Source: Anderseniella sp. (GTDB lineage Bacteria; Pseudomonadota; Alphaproteobacteria; Rhizobiales; Aestuariivirgaceae). Taken from it: 64,000 nt of DNA. The stretch is taken from positions 124,001 through 188,000 of the forward strand of contig JANQOK010000015.1 in assembly GCA_028289645.1 (NCBI GenBank). Direction: 5' to 3'. Below the pieces are notes generated by a model. It made no database searches and was not told the DNA's origin. It was given only the letters and a program-made list of their open reading frames with translations. A program made the translations under genes and the position numbers. Shown here one piece after another: positions 17,400 to 25,948 of this stretch; position 1 is the stretch's first letter, and every line of letters starts with the position of its first letter.

Positions 17400-19355
17400 T
17401 TAAAACGACTGCGCCAACTCGTCTGAATCTTTCTTATGCCGAGCCTCAACCACCTTGTCAGAAGGCGGTCCACCTGGCAGTTCACCATAGATTCTGCCGA
17501 GCATGGCAACTCCCCGGTCTGTGATTAAAATACCGGTCTGCGTTCCCTGACTGATTAAATCCACTTTGCGTAGCTTTGTCAGATGTTTGCTGACGGTGCT
17601 TTTTGCAACGCCAAGGGCCTCCACTAACTCAGCCTGCGTCTTAAAAGAGCGCCACTGGCCATCTACTACCGCACCCTCATATATCTTCAGTAACGTATTG
17701 TGGTGCGGTCTGGCATCGTGCTTCGCCTCAAACAAAAATTGCAGTGTTCCGTTCTCATCTTTCCGCAGCTTCACAGTCAGCTTCGGAGGTCTGGGAACTT
17801 CCCCGCGGGTCTTCGTGAAGTGAACTTCAAACTCCGCACCTTCAATGCCGCCTGTACTGTTTTCAGGCTTAACAAGCTTGATAGAGGTGTCCAACAGGTC
17901 TTCACGCCGTGATGCGCCGCGTTGCTCGCCGGACTTGCCGGTGTGATGCACCAGCAGCACTGCAAAACCCTTATGACGCAACTTGATCAGGAATTGCAGC
18001 TGTTCTTCTAGAGCAGAGTTATCGTTTTCATCGATACCCCCACCTAGCGACGAGATATTGTCAAAGATGATGAGGTCCGGGCGACGTCCGTCCATCTCCA
18101 GCTTTTCCAGTGTGCTGAAAATCAGCTGCTGATCTTCAGCAAGGTTTATGTTGAGTGTGCGTCCCTCTTCATGAAACAGCAATTCAGCCGCAACAATGCT
18201 AAGCCGTGTTTCATTGGATAATCCCAGGTGCTCTAGCCGCTCCTGTATTACAACCTGAGGCATCTCGCCGTCGAAGATCAGCACAGTACGGATTTCAGGG
18301 ACGTCATAGGCGAGGAATGCTATTCGCTGAACAAGTGATCGTGCCAGGTCAAGGATGAACCAGGTTTTCCCAATGCCCCTTTCGGCAGCGATCATTGCGA
18401 GGCTGCTAGTCGAGATAAACGGATCGACTATGTATTCCCGTTTGGGCAAATCCAGCTTCGCAAACTCCGCTGCCGTGATGGCATACTTGGCCAGCGTTGA
18501 ATCGTCAGCATTTGCCGCATCAACCAGAACTTCTGGGCGAAGTCCCTCCGGCCACGGGTCTGCCAAGTCCCATCCCTTTGGAAGGTCATCAGGCAGCCGA
18601 ACTATACTGCTGCTCTTGGCCTTACCTTTGAGGTGTTCTATTACATCTGCGGCCGCCTTGTTCCCGACATCATCAGCGTCAGGCCAGACAACAACCTCCT
18701 TGCCTTGAAGAACAGACCAGTCTGCAGCTACTACACCCTTTGCGCCATTGCACCAGGTCAACACAACATAATTGGCAAAATGCTTCCGGGCCGCCAGCGC
18801 AGCTTTTTCGCCTTCAACCAGCAAGACAGGCATATCAGGATACTTTGCCAACTGCTCGAGGCCGAACAGCGGACGAGGAGTTGGGAATCCTTCACATCGC
18901 CAATCAATTGAGCCGTCAGCTTTGCGATGACAAGTGACTGGACGTATCTCTTTCTTTCCGTCGCCATTTTTTCTGACAATGAAGCCGAGCAAATTCGCCC
19001 GCTCGTCGCGATAGTCATAAGTGTCATCAGGCTCGAAGCCGACAATCTTTTCAAAATCCGGCTCACCCGCCTCGGAAGGCACAGGCATCAAAATTGAACG
19101 AGGCTTTGCAACACCTGCGGCTGTGTTCTTCGCCAACCTGTTATGATCTGGCCAGATCCCCATTTCTCGCAGCGTGTCCAAGACAATTTGCTGATCACAC
19201 CCGGCGTGGCACCGCACTAACAGTTTGCCCAGTTTGTTTAAAGTGATGGAAAGGCTCGGATTGGCATCATCGTGCACGGGACAGCATGCTTGCCACTTGT
19301 TCCCACGACCTCTAGCGCCGCCAAGTGCCCTCGCCAATTCTTCAGCGGCATTCAT
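17400..19355 (-). CDS. Toprim primase / RepA-like AAA+ (RecA-fold) ATPase
   Basis: A 651-residue replication protein. Residues 20-55 form a CHC2-type zinc finger (CCPVHDD...VRCHAGC, with C24/C25, H28, C49, C53). Residues about 175-240 are a toprim domain (VLLVEGEKAA with E181, then VVWPDADDVG with D226 and D228). Residues 310-520 are a RecA-like ATPase resembling plasmid RepA helicases: GIGKTW at 327-332 as Walker A, DLIIFDN at 427-433 as Walker B and LLVHHTGKSGEQRGASRRED after it. The C terminus is a winged helix (KTQAELVEALGVAKSTVSKHL). This domain order occurs in P4-like satellites and integrative elements. It overlaps the upstream AlpA-like gene by four bases. Confidence 0.9.
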   Translation of the reverse strand: MNAAEELARALGGARGRGNKWQACCPVHDDANPSLSITLNKLGKLLVRCHAGCDQQIVLDTLREMGIWPDHNRLAKNTAAGVAKPRSILMPVPSEAGEPDFEKIVGFEPDDTYDYRDERANLLGFIVRKNGDGKKEIRPVTCHRKADGSIDWRCEGFPTPRPLFGLEQLAKYPDMPVLLVEGEKAALAARKHFANYVVLTWCNGAKGVVAADWSVLQGKEVVVWPDADDVGNKAAADVIEHLKGKAKSSSIVRLPDDLPKGWDLADPWPEGLRPEVLVDAANADDSTLAKYAITAAEFAKLDLPKREYIVDPFISTSSLAMIAAERGIGKTWFILDLARSLVQRIAFLAYDVPEIRTVLIFDGEMPQVVIQERLEHLGLSNETRLSIVAAELLFHEEGRTLNINLAEDQQLIFSTLEKLEMDGRRPDLIIFDNISSLGGGIDENDNSALEEQLQFLIKLRHKGFAVLLVHHTGKSGEQRGASRREDLLDTSIKLVKPENSTGGIEGAEFEVHFTKTRGEVPRPPKLTVKLRKDENGTLQFLFEAKHDARPHHNTLLKIYEGAVVDGQWRSFKTQAELVEALGVAKSTVSKHLTKLRKVDLISQGTQTGILITDRGVAMLGRIYGELPGGPPSDKVVEARHKKDSDELAQSF

Positions 19356-19573
19356 TGTGCGGGGCCGCCGGCCCGCACTGTGTTGGTTTCAACCCAATCA
19401 TCTAACGTGGATCTTTTGTACCGTATGGCTTTGCCATATGGACCGCCAACACGGACAAAGTCTGGTCCTCTCAACTGACAACGCCAACGCTGCAGAAGGT
19501 ACACACTGATACCAAGATATTCCGCCGCCTGCTTTTCTGTTACGAGCCGATTGGCGTTCTGCGAGACTTGCAT
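19352..19573 (-). CDS. AlpA/MerR-like excisionase-type HTH protein
   Basis: 73 residues forming a winged HTH: LVTEKQAAEYLGISVYLLQRW then GGPYGKAIRYKRSTLDDWVE, the arrangement of AlpA/Xis DNA-binding proteins that help tyrosine integrases excise elements or activate element genes. Its stop overlaps the primase start (ATGA). It lies in the run integrase, unknown protein, AlpA, primase on the minus strand. Confidence 0.85.
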   Translation of the reverse strand: MQVSQNANRLVTEKQAAEYLGISVYLLQRWRCQLRGPDFVRVGGPYGKAIRYKRSTLDDWVETNTVRAGGPAQ

Positions 19574-19675
19574 GTAGTCCTCCGTCTAAATCTGACGAAG
19601 AACATCCATTTTTAAGATCCGAAATGCCACGGATTCAAGCGACGCCATTAATCCCTTGACAACGATTCGCCAAAA

Positions 19676-20299
19676 CTAGCGCGGCTGGCCAATAGTGATC
19701 CCATTAGCTTTGAGAAGCTTCTCTACGTCCAACATTATGCGAATTGCTTGGCTCTCCAGCGCGTACGCAAACAATCCGCGCGCAACCAGTATCCGGTAGC
19801 GTTTCTTAAATTCTCGCTCTAACCTTCGGACTGCTGAATCGAAGGTTGTATGCAGAATTCTGCCTCTGCTGATATCTAACTCCAATGCCTGCCTTGCCAG
19901 TGGGGCCAATTCAGCGGTACCGCGATACTCTAAGCCTTCCCATAACCGTTCATCAGAAAACAGCTCGTCCGGCAACTCATGACCAATACTGTCGTACATG
20001 TGATCCAGTGCATACTGATCGTCTTTTTTCGATGGATTAGACAGATGTTCAATATGAAGTAAGGCGGAAACTGCCTCCTTCACCCGCTTGTCCCGATCCT
20101 TCCAATCCTTGGGGCCATAAGTGTCAACTACGGACTTCGCAAATAGTTCAAAGAACTCGACAGTCAGTTGGCCTGCCAGCAAAGGGTCCGATTTGACATC
20201 TATACATGGTATGTGAACGTCGCCATGTTCATCGACAGTGATTTTGCCGTGGCGGACGGCATTGATGATCCACTTGTAAATCACATCATCAAGTTCCAT
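19676..20299 (-). CDS. Unknown protein between integrase and AlpA genes
   Basis: 207 residues, no recognised domain, no signal peptide or membrane helix. The second half is predicted helical and charged (SAVRRLEREFKKRYRILVARG). The start overlaps the integrase stop by 11 bases, so it is translationally coupled to the integrase and likely concerned with element upkeep. Confidence 0.72.
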   Translation of the reverse strand: MELDDVIYKWIINAVRHGKITVDEHGDVHIPCIDVKSDPLLAGQLTVEFFELFAKSVVDTYGPKDWKDRDKRVKEAVSALLHIEHLSNPSKKDDQYALDHMYDSIGHELPDELFSDERLWEGLEYRGTAELAPLARQALELDISRGRILHTTFDSAVRRLEREFKKRYRILVARGLFAYALESQAIRIMLDVEKLLKANGITIGQPR

Positions 20300-21449
20300 C
20301 AGCCAACTCCAATATCCGTTTAGCTATCCGCTCCACCGGCTCCCGTAGTCGCTCGGCGTTGATCACAATATACCCACCTGTGACGTCTGTGTCGGCTCGA
20401 TGATTTAGTAGACGCTTAAGGGCATAGGCTGGAATATCCAGACTCTCGGCAATGGTGATAAAGGTGCGCCGCAGATCATGCATGGTGAATCGGACACCAG
20501 AGGCATCTGATACCCGCCGGGTGAATGTTTTGGTCTCGGCGATGTGACCGGTCTTGCTTCGGCTGGGGAAGACCCATTCTGACTGACCTACCCGACTACG
20601 GCGTTGATCCAGCACGTCTGCGATAACTGATGAGAGGGGCATCTCCAGTGGATCGCCATTCTTGGTTTTGTCGATGCACAGCACCTTACTCACGAGATCA
20701 ATCATCTCCCATTTCAGGGTGATAATCTCAGATCGCCTCATGCCGGTGAATAGTGCTAACAGCAACACGTCCCGCGCATCCGCCGTCTCGCCCATTATCG
20801 CTTGCCACCACGCAGGTAGCTGATGCGAGGCGATCAACGACCGCCGCCGCTTCTCCCGGTGCCATATGCGGCCTTGGGTCAGAATGATGACTGGATTGGA
20901 TGGCAGTTCATCATGCAATGCTGCATTGAAGTTATAGACCGACCTGAAATGCCGCATCACATTGTTAGCGGTAGTTGCACCATTCTCATCAGTAATGCGC
21001 CGATGTTGGTTCAACACCATCTGTCGGGTGACTTCTTTGAGCAGCAGCTTTGACCAATCTTTAAGATATACATCGCATGTCCGCTGATAACCATCCTGCG
21101 TGCTGGCAGCTAAGTCAGTCTTAGCTGTAAAGAAGTTGCTGAACGCGGTCTTTACGGTCACCTGAGTGTGCGTTTCTTGTCTTGTATGATTGGGGTCAAT
21201 GCCATCTGCCATGCTGCCAAGCAGCTCAATAGCCTTCCGGCGAGCCGACTCGATAGGAACTATGTCAGCCCGACCAATGGTCGCTCGCACGGTTCTGCCC
21301 AGTACCTGTCCTTGGGCAATAAACGCCTTTGATTTTCTTGATGCCCGCAATCCAAAGCCGCGCAACTGTGTGTCCCAGTATATAACTTGCTGATTAAGTG
21401 AATAGGGAATGCGGTTGATTTCGCGCTTCGTCAATTTCAGTTTTGGCAT
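20289..21449 (-). CDS. Tyrosine recombinase (phage/island integrase)
   Basis: 386 residues, the usual length for P4/island-type integrases. The N terminus (KREINRIPYSLNQQVIYWDTQLRGFGLR-type beginning, residues 1-90) is the arm-binding DUF4102-like domain, residues 100-200 the core-binding SAM-like domain, and the rest the catalytic domain. Catalytic residues seen: R238 in FTGMRRSEI, a Lys in DKTKNGD (261 or 263), H324 and R327 in HDLRRTF, H350 in LLNHRAD and nucleophile Y360 in TGGYIV. It most likely made the insertion into tRNA-Thr. Its core-binding targets would be the inverted 7-mers that flank CGT in both the tRNA anticodon arm and the rebuilt attP. Confidence 0.95.
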   Translation of the reverse strand: MPKLKLTKREINRIPYSLNQQVIYWDTQLRGFGLRASRKSKAFIAQGQVLGRTVRATIGRADIVPIESARRKAIELLGSMADGIDPNHTRQETHTQVTVKTAFSNFFTAKTDLAASTQDGYQRTCDVYLKDWSKLLLKEVTRQMVLNQHRRITDENGATTANNVMRHFRSVYNFNAALHDELPSNPVIILTQGRIWHREKRRRSLIASHQLPAWWQAIMGETADARDVLLLALFTGMRRSEIITLKWEMIDLVSKVLCIDKTKNGDPLEMPLSSVIADVLDQRRSRVGQSEWVFPSRSKTGHIAETKTFTRRVSDASGVRFTMHDLRRTFITIAESLDIPAYALKRLLNHRADTDVTGGYIVINAERLREPVERIAKRILELADGT

Positions 21450-21607
21450 GGTGAGATCTCCTTGACCTCACCTCTAATTACCCCAATCCATCACGATTTA
21501 GCTAGAAAAATCAGATGCTTGTGCAATTCAATACAAGAGCTTACAAACTAATGCTGTTCGCGCTAAACACATTTGTTATGATTCATTAGAGTTTGGAGAT
21601 TGACCTT
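21450..21607. promoter_or_regulatory. Divergent promoter region, integrase / methyltransferase
   Basis: About 160 bases shared by the minus-strand integrase operon and the plus-strand methyltransferase gene. It is AT-richer than both genes and carries a ggag ribosome binding site nine bases before the methyltransferase ATG. No operator is evident. Confidence 0.4.
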
Positions 21608-22780
21608 ATGGCGAATTGGGGGAAGACCCACGAGATTCAGATTACGGAGACGCCAAGGAAAGGACGCCGCTCGTCAACGCCGATCTATCAGACTGACCTC
21701 GGCTCTACCTACTTTGGCGATTCTCTTGGGGTCCTGAAGACTAAGCCGTTAGGAGAGCACAGGGGAAATGTACAGCTCGTATTTACCTCGCCCCCGTTTC
21801 CTCTGAACACAAAGAAGAACTATGGCAACCTTCAAGGCGAAGAATATATTCGCTGGTTCACCAAGTTCGCTCCCCTTCTACGAGACATGGTCACTGAGGA
21901 TGGCTCGATTGTAATCGAGATCGGAAATGCCTGGATACCTGGTGAGCCGGTCATGTCCACACAGGTTCTCGAAGCGTTCCTTCGATTCTTAAAAAAAGGG
22001 AACCTCCACCTGTGCCAAGAGTTCATTTGGTACAATCCCGCCCGCCTCCCATCGCCAGTCGAATGGGTCAACAAGGAGCGGGTGCGGGTCAAAGATGCAT
22101 TCACTCGCATTTGGTGGATGTCCCCTACGACCCGCCCGAAAGCCGACAACCGCAAAGTCTTGCGGGAATACAGTTCCAGCATGAAGCGGCTGATAGAGAC
22201 GGGAAAATATAATGCAGGCCCGCGGCCATCTGAACACCACATTGGGACCGAGAGCTTCAAGACAGATAATAATGGTGCAATCCCGCCCAATGTAGGTGGC
22301 GTCGAAGCACTACCCTCATTGGACGTCGCGATCACCCCAAAACGATTCGCTGAACTCCTGGAGCAGAATACCAACCTACTCAAGGCAGCCAACACATTGT
22401 CGACTGACGATTACCGCAGGTTCTGCCTTGACAGGGGTGCACCTGTTCATCCCGCCCGTATGCCTTCCACTCTAGTTGACTTCTTCGTGAAGTTCCTAAC
22501 GGATGAGGGCGACACGGTTCTTGACCCCTTTGCAGGGAGCAATTCCACAGGAGCCGTTGCGCAATCGCTCAGGCGCCGCTGGCTCTCGGTCGAAGCCAAC
22601 TGGACCTACGCATCTCATTCTATCGGACGGTTCGATCCTACAAGTATTGCTTCGACATGCGATGAGATTACCGTAACAGAGATGGACCACACCTCAACTG
22701 GTCAGGCCCAGGATGAAGACACTCACGCCGCTGATGCGTCGTCTTCATCCACATCAGAGATGCCACTTTTTACTTCTTGA
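21608..22780 (+). CDS. Beta-class DNA methyltransferase (likely N4-cytosine)
   Basis: A SAM-dependent DNA methyltransferase with motifs in beta-class order. The catalytic FTSPPFPL (motif IV; SPPF rather than DPPY suggests N4-cytosine) is near residue 61 and the SAM-binding DPFAGSNSTGAVA (motif I) near residue 308, counting from the ATG at 21608 (390 residues). A TTG 15 bases upstream is an alternative start, but ggag precedes this ATG well. The target-recognition part lies between the motifs. It is divergent from the integrase, and its 3' end overlaps the GHKL ATPase gene tail-to-tail by 58 bases. Next to an ATPase and a small protein it looks like the modification part of a restriction-like or epigenetic defence module. 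No classical nuclease is visible. Confidence 0.9.
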   Translation: MANWGKTHEIQITETPRKGRRSSTPIYQTDLGSTYFGDSLGVLKTKPLGEHRGNVQLVFTSPPFPLNTKKNYGNLQGEEYIRWFTKFAPLLRDMVTEDGSIVIEIGNAWIPGEPVMSTQVLEAFLRFLKKGNLHLCQEFIWYNPARLPSPVEWVNKERVRVKDAFTRIWWMSPTTRPKADNRKVLREYSSSMKRLIETGKYNAGPRPSEHHIGTESFKTDNNGAIPPNVGGVEALPSLDVAITPKRFAELLEQNTNLLKAANTLSTDDYRRFCLDRGAPVHPARMPSTLVDFFVKFLTDEGDTVLDPFAGSNSTGAVAQSLRRRWLSVEANWTYASHSIGRFDPTSIASTCDEITVTEMDHTSTGQAQDEDTHAADASSSSTSEMPLFTS

Positions 22781-25044
22781 GAAGCGACCATTGCAGCGAT
22801 CACTGCAAGGCGTGACCGTTCCTGACGCCGCATCTCTTCGGCGGCAACCTCAGGCAACTCAAGACCCGTCTCGCTCTCTATCTCTTGGTACATCAGCAAT
22901 GAATGGACGGCGAGCCACATCTCATAGCGTGACCGGAAGGACGAGGCTAAAGCGTCATTCTGCTGCTCAAATCGGCGGACTTCGGTCAGGAATCGGGGGA
23001 AGGCCTCAGAATAATACACGTAGAGTTTGCCCTCATTCATGACGAAATTGCTGGCATGTCGCGTCACATCTACATCGTCTGGGTTTTCACAGACGTACTC
23101 CCAATCATCATCATCTGGTCCAGACACCGCAATCACCTCAAAGTCCGGAAAGGTGCTACTATGGGACCGTTCCTTCGGTTCAGGTGGATCCGTGATACAG
23201 TATTCCCTCTCATCGCTAAGAGCTGGCAGGCCTTTCCGATAAAGTTCTACTCGGATGGAACCAGCCGACCCCACGACCACGCTTTCCAAGCACTCGGCGC
23301 CAAGCCGCATCCTCCCGCCCTTGAGCGGACTAGTGCCGAATACGCACAAGTCGTCTCCTACGGCGAAGTTCATACGCGATGCATTCAGGTCATCGGGGTC
23401 GTGATAGTCAGAGTTCGCATCGGTCTCAATCCTGATATACCGGCGTTGGCCAGCGTAAAAGGGCATCTCCTTCTCGTCGTCCCATACGATGCGGAGAAAC
23501 GTCGGAGGATCCTTGGCCTCAATGGGCAGAGGCTTCACAGGAGATGGTTTGTCTTTTATTTCCTTGTCTCCATCCTTCTGATCTTTTGTGCCACCAGCCT
23601 CATGAAGGGCGGCTCCAGCAATACGTAAGAGCTTTGCCACTTGGCGGCGCATGTTCTTCTGGGCATCCTCGTCCTTCTCTTTTAGGCTCTGCTCCCTGGC
23701 CTCCTCGTTAAGACGTACTAGCTCGTCGTCCGCCTTAAGGGCACCAACGAGTTCAGACCTGATACGGTCCAGCATGTAGCCCTCACGTGACTGCTCGCGC
23801 GTGCTGGAAAACAGCAGCCGCTTCGCATTCGGAGAAAGACGGTCACAATTGAGGTGGCAGATCATCCTCCCCTGTGTCTGGAGGAAGGGCAAATCAGCAC
23901 CGTCCTTGGCGTCTTTTATGATACGCCCAGTAATCTCACCCTGGTTCTGGCCATTATGGGTAAGAACAACAGGCTTCGTCGCATCGACAAAATTCTCCGC
24001 TGGTTTGGTGCGCTTTTTTCCCTTGACGGGTTCTGGTCGCGCAAGCACCCAATACTCGATTCCAATAGAACCATAATCGCCGAGATTGATGTTAAACATT
24101 GAAACATGATGATCGAGGCTCGGTCCCTTGGAACTATCGTCACCATCATCCACAGCTCCGTTCAACGCATTGCGCGCGCCCTTAATGGTGCGGTTCCAGT
24201 TGTGGACTTGGTTCTCGAACCGGATGGCCGAGACAGGGTCGAACATAATGCGACCGAGGATACCGTACACACTCTTTGAGCCAAGTGCTGAAGTGTATCC
24301 CGTTAAGTCGTAACCGAAGTGACGGACAATAGTGCCGTGCTCGATGTCTTCCTCCGTGGCTGCGACCTCCAGAGGTGCATCATCCATCACCAGAAAAACA
24401 TACCGACCCGTCTTGAACTCCTCTGCAGGCAAGTCTTCGTACTTCACCAGGGTGAAGCCCACACGATCAGACCCGCTGCGTCGGGAAACGATGACGGCAT
24501 ACTTGCAGAAGGCAAAGGTACTGGAGCCGCCTTGGCCGTAGGTTCCAGCCAAATAGTGTTTCTGAATCTTGTTACTCTCATTAAGGCTCAGGATAGTTCC
24601 TTCAAGCCGGTCAGGCTCAATCCCGATTCCACGATCAATGACCGTAACAAGTCTGGACTGCGAGCCCTCGCCGGGTTCTAGGCGGACAATTGCTTTTGCG
24701 GCAAGATCCTGTCGCTGCTTGTTGCTGAGGGCTGAAAGCCCCTCCTTCTCGGGTACGTTAAGCCAAGCGCTACTCGCTTCTCGAGGAGATTGACAACTAG
24801 GTGTGCCACCATGCTTTTCGTGCTCCAACTCCAGAAGAGCATCAAGCATATTCGTTACCCGTTCAATCATAGAACGGGCCGCATCTGAAGCAACCTCGAT
24901 CGCTCCGCGGTTGTTCGGTCGACGACCTACCGGCTGGAACTTTGCCGAGGCGGCATTTGAGGCTAAGTACGCGGCGAGCGCGGTCTCAACCTGTTGCGTG
25001 TTGGTCGCCTCAAGCAGGCTGTTGAGGAATACGCGTTCATCCAT
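22723..25044 (-). CDS. GHKL (Hsp90/MORC-like) ATPase
   Basis: A roughly 770-residue cytoplasmic protein with an N-terminal GHKL ATP-binding fold. Numbered from the in-frame ATG at 25053, E64-N68-D71 in SMIERVTNMLDALL form the N box, VIDRGIGIE (D140, G142, G144) the G1 box, and LAGTYGQGGSSTFAF (170-180) the G2 lid. The remaining 500 residues have a helical charged middle (residues about 430-500) and beta-rich C-terminal parts with no recognised nuclease motif. I prefer the ATG at 25044, nine bases after agagg; the ATG at 25053 touches that ribosome binding site. Known MORC-like ATPases occur beside methyltransferases in restriction-type systems. Here the partners are the convergent N4-type methyltransferase and the small protein 15 bases upstream. 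Confidence 0.85.
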   Translation of the reverse strand: MDERVFLNSLLEATNTQQVETALAAYLASNAASAKFQPVGRRPNNRGAIEVASDAARSMIERVTNMLDALLELEHEKHGGTPSCQSPREASSAWLNVPEKEGLSALSNKQRQDLAAKAIVRLEPGEGSQSRLVTVIDRGIGIEPDRLEGTILSLNESNKIQKHYLAGTYGQGGSSTFAFCKYAVIVSRRSGSDRVGFTLVKYEDLPAEEFKTGRYVFLVMDDAPLEVAATEEDIEHGTIVRHFGYDLTGYTSALGSKSVYGILGRIMFDPVSAIRFENQVHNWNRTIKGARNALNGAVDDGDDSSKGPSLDHHVSMFNINLGDYGSIGIEYWVLARPEPVKGKKRTKPAENFVDATKPVVLTHNGQNQGEITGRIIKDAKDGADLPFLQTQGRMICHLNCDRLSPNAKRLLFSSTREQSREGYMLDRIRSELVGALKADDELVRLNEEAREQSLKEKDEDAQKNMRRQVAKLLRIAGAALHEAGGTKDQKDGDKEIKDKPSPVKPLPIEAKDPPTFLRIVWDDEKEMPFYAGQRRYIRIETDANSDYHDPDDLNASRMNFAVGDDLCVFGTSPLKGGRMRLGAECLESVVVGSAGSIRVELYRKGLPALSDEREYCITDPPEPKERSHSSTFPDFEVIAVSGPDDDDWEYVCENPDDVDVTRHASNFVMNEGKLYVYYSEAFPRFLTEVRRFEQQNDALASSFRSRYEMWLAVHSLLMYQEIESETGLELPEVAAEEMRRQERSRLAVIAAMVASQEVKSGISDVDEDDASAA

Positions 25045-25058
25045 CAGTCTCATCCTCT

Positions 25059-25310
25059 TTAGAGTTTGAACTTGGCGCCAGCTTTACCTTTCGGAGAGGC
25101 GAAGCGTGCTTCAACCTCGCCCACTGCGTCTTTAAGGGCTTTCACTACCTTCCGAACCTCAACTTCATCCCACTCGTATAGAGATCGGTTCGAAAGGTTA
25201 CCTATCCGTCCAATCGCATCCAGCGCCTTGTTTGTGCGACTCTCTGCAAGATCGCGAAATTTTTGGTGTTTTGCGGTCGAACCGCCTGAGCCCCTTCTGT
25301 TTTCCAGCAT
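25059..25310 (-). CDS. Small helical partner of the GHKL ATPase
   Basis: 83 residues from the ATG at 25310 (a TTG three codons upstream is equally placed relative to aggg). The sequence is charged and helical, with FRDLAESRTNKALDAIGRIG, LSNRSLYEWDEVEVRKVVK and a basic C terminus ending KAGAKFKL. No named domain. It immediately precedes the ATPase gene on the same strand with only about 15 bases between, so the two are surely one transcript. It could be an adaptor or regulator of the ATPase/methyltransferase pair. Function unknown. Confidence 0.75.
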   Translation of the reverse strand: MLENRRGSGGSTAKHQKFRDLAESRTNKALDAIGRIGNLSNRSLYEWDEVEVRKVVKALKDAVGEVEARFASPKGKAGAKFKL

Positions 25311-25319
25311 TTCAATCAA

Positions 25320-25902
25320 GTACCCTACATATTCGGTGAAAAATCATTCGAAAAACGCGATATATAATGCGAATAAACGGCGTAAATGTCAATAAATAGA
25401 TAGATTTAGGTCGTTTGGGCCCCAAAAACGCAGAATACTATGGCGAATTTTGACTGGTATCAGCATCCATTTGGACCAAAGCTTGCCTATCGCCCTCGCT
25501 CAAACCGCAAACAATCACCTCAAGCCGCAATTGGACCGCCGAGGTTGGAACATGAACGGCCTACACCGAGCCAAGGACGCCTTGGCAGGGCAGTTAGGAG
25601 GAGAGCATCAATGCCAGTTCAGAGACGAACTTCTGTCGTGGAGATCTTAATCGACAAGAGAAAACGGAGTGTCATCCAGTGAAGGTGCGCCGCTGCTTGG
25701 TGCTTGGTGGATCGTACGGAATTACTTGCCAAAGCAGTGCATATTGTTAAGGCACGGTAAGATATAGTACGGGATGAGTACTGCGCATGATACAACCCTG
25801 TGCGCCACGTTACAAAATCCGAAAGGTGGAAACTTTGTTAGGTCAAGACTTTAGCTAAAGCCTGCTAACTCTGTACAAACTCATCCAAACCAAGTTTGCC
25901 TA
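25320..25902. other. Right-end region of the element, no convincing gene
   Basis: About 580 bases between the small-protein gene and attR. Two overlapping plus-strand frames (25440-25682 and 25450-25650) lack ribosome binding sites and do not resemble proteins. Integrase arm-binding sites would be expected here, but I cannot pick out repeats with confidence. The sequence just before attR (gtttgcct) supplies half of the rebuilt attP. Confidence 0.45.
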
Positions 25903-25911
25903 ATTCGTAAT
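25903..25911 (+). repeat. attR core (right 9-bp direct repeat)
   Basis: attcgtaat with element sequence (gtttgccta) on its left and tRNA-Thr sequence (gatgggg) on its right; identical to 8262-8270. Joined to the left junction it rebuilds attP as cctaattcgtaattagg, a perfect 7-base inverted repeat around CGT. Confidence 0.85.
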
Positions 25912-25948
25912 GATGGGGTCAGGTGTTCGAGTCACCTAAGCGGCACCA
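25903..25948 (+). pseudogene. 3' half of the split tRNA-Thr(CGT) gene
   Basis: Anticodon loop and 3' stem (tgatg), variable loop, T arm (aggtg-ttcgagt-cacct), acceptor strand aagcggc, discriminator A and CCA. It pairs exactly with the 5' half at 8232-8270 and is not expressed as a tRNA alone, lacking the 5' half. It marks the right border of the 17.6-kb element. Confidence 0.9.

Larger units (their letters stand above)
8262..25911. mobile_element. 17.6-kb integrative element inserted in the anticodon arm of tRNA-Thr(CGT)
   Basis: The element is bounded by two copies of attcgtaat (8262-8270 and 25903-25911) that split a tRNA-Thr gene. It encodes a tyrosine integrase, an AlpA-like excisionase, a toprim primase/RepA-like ATPase and an XRE regulator. 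No phage structural, conjugation or relaxase genes are visible. That set resembles P4-type satellites or integrative islands with their own replication. Cargo comprises an intact tRNA-Thr, an IS256 relic, a protease/lectin/lipoprotein block and a methyltransferase-GHKL ATPase module. Several stretches, especially 9900-11100 and 15300-15500, are strikingly AT-rich next to the GC-rich chromosome. Its integrase points inward from the right part rather than lying beside the att site. Confidence 0.88.

Noticed and set aside
25440-25682. Possible 80-residue gene near the right end of the element
   Set aside because: No ribosome binding site, basic low-information sequence, and another frame overlaps it fully.
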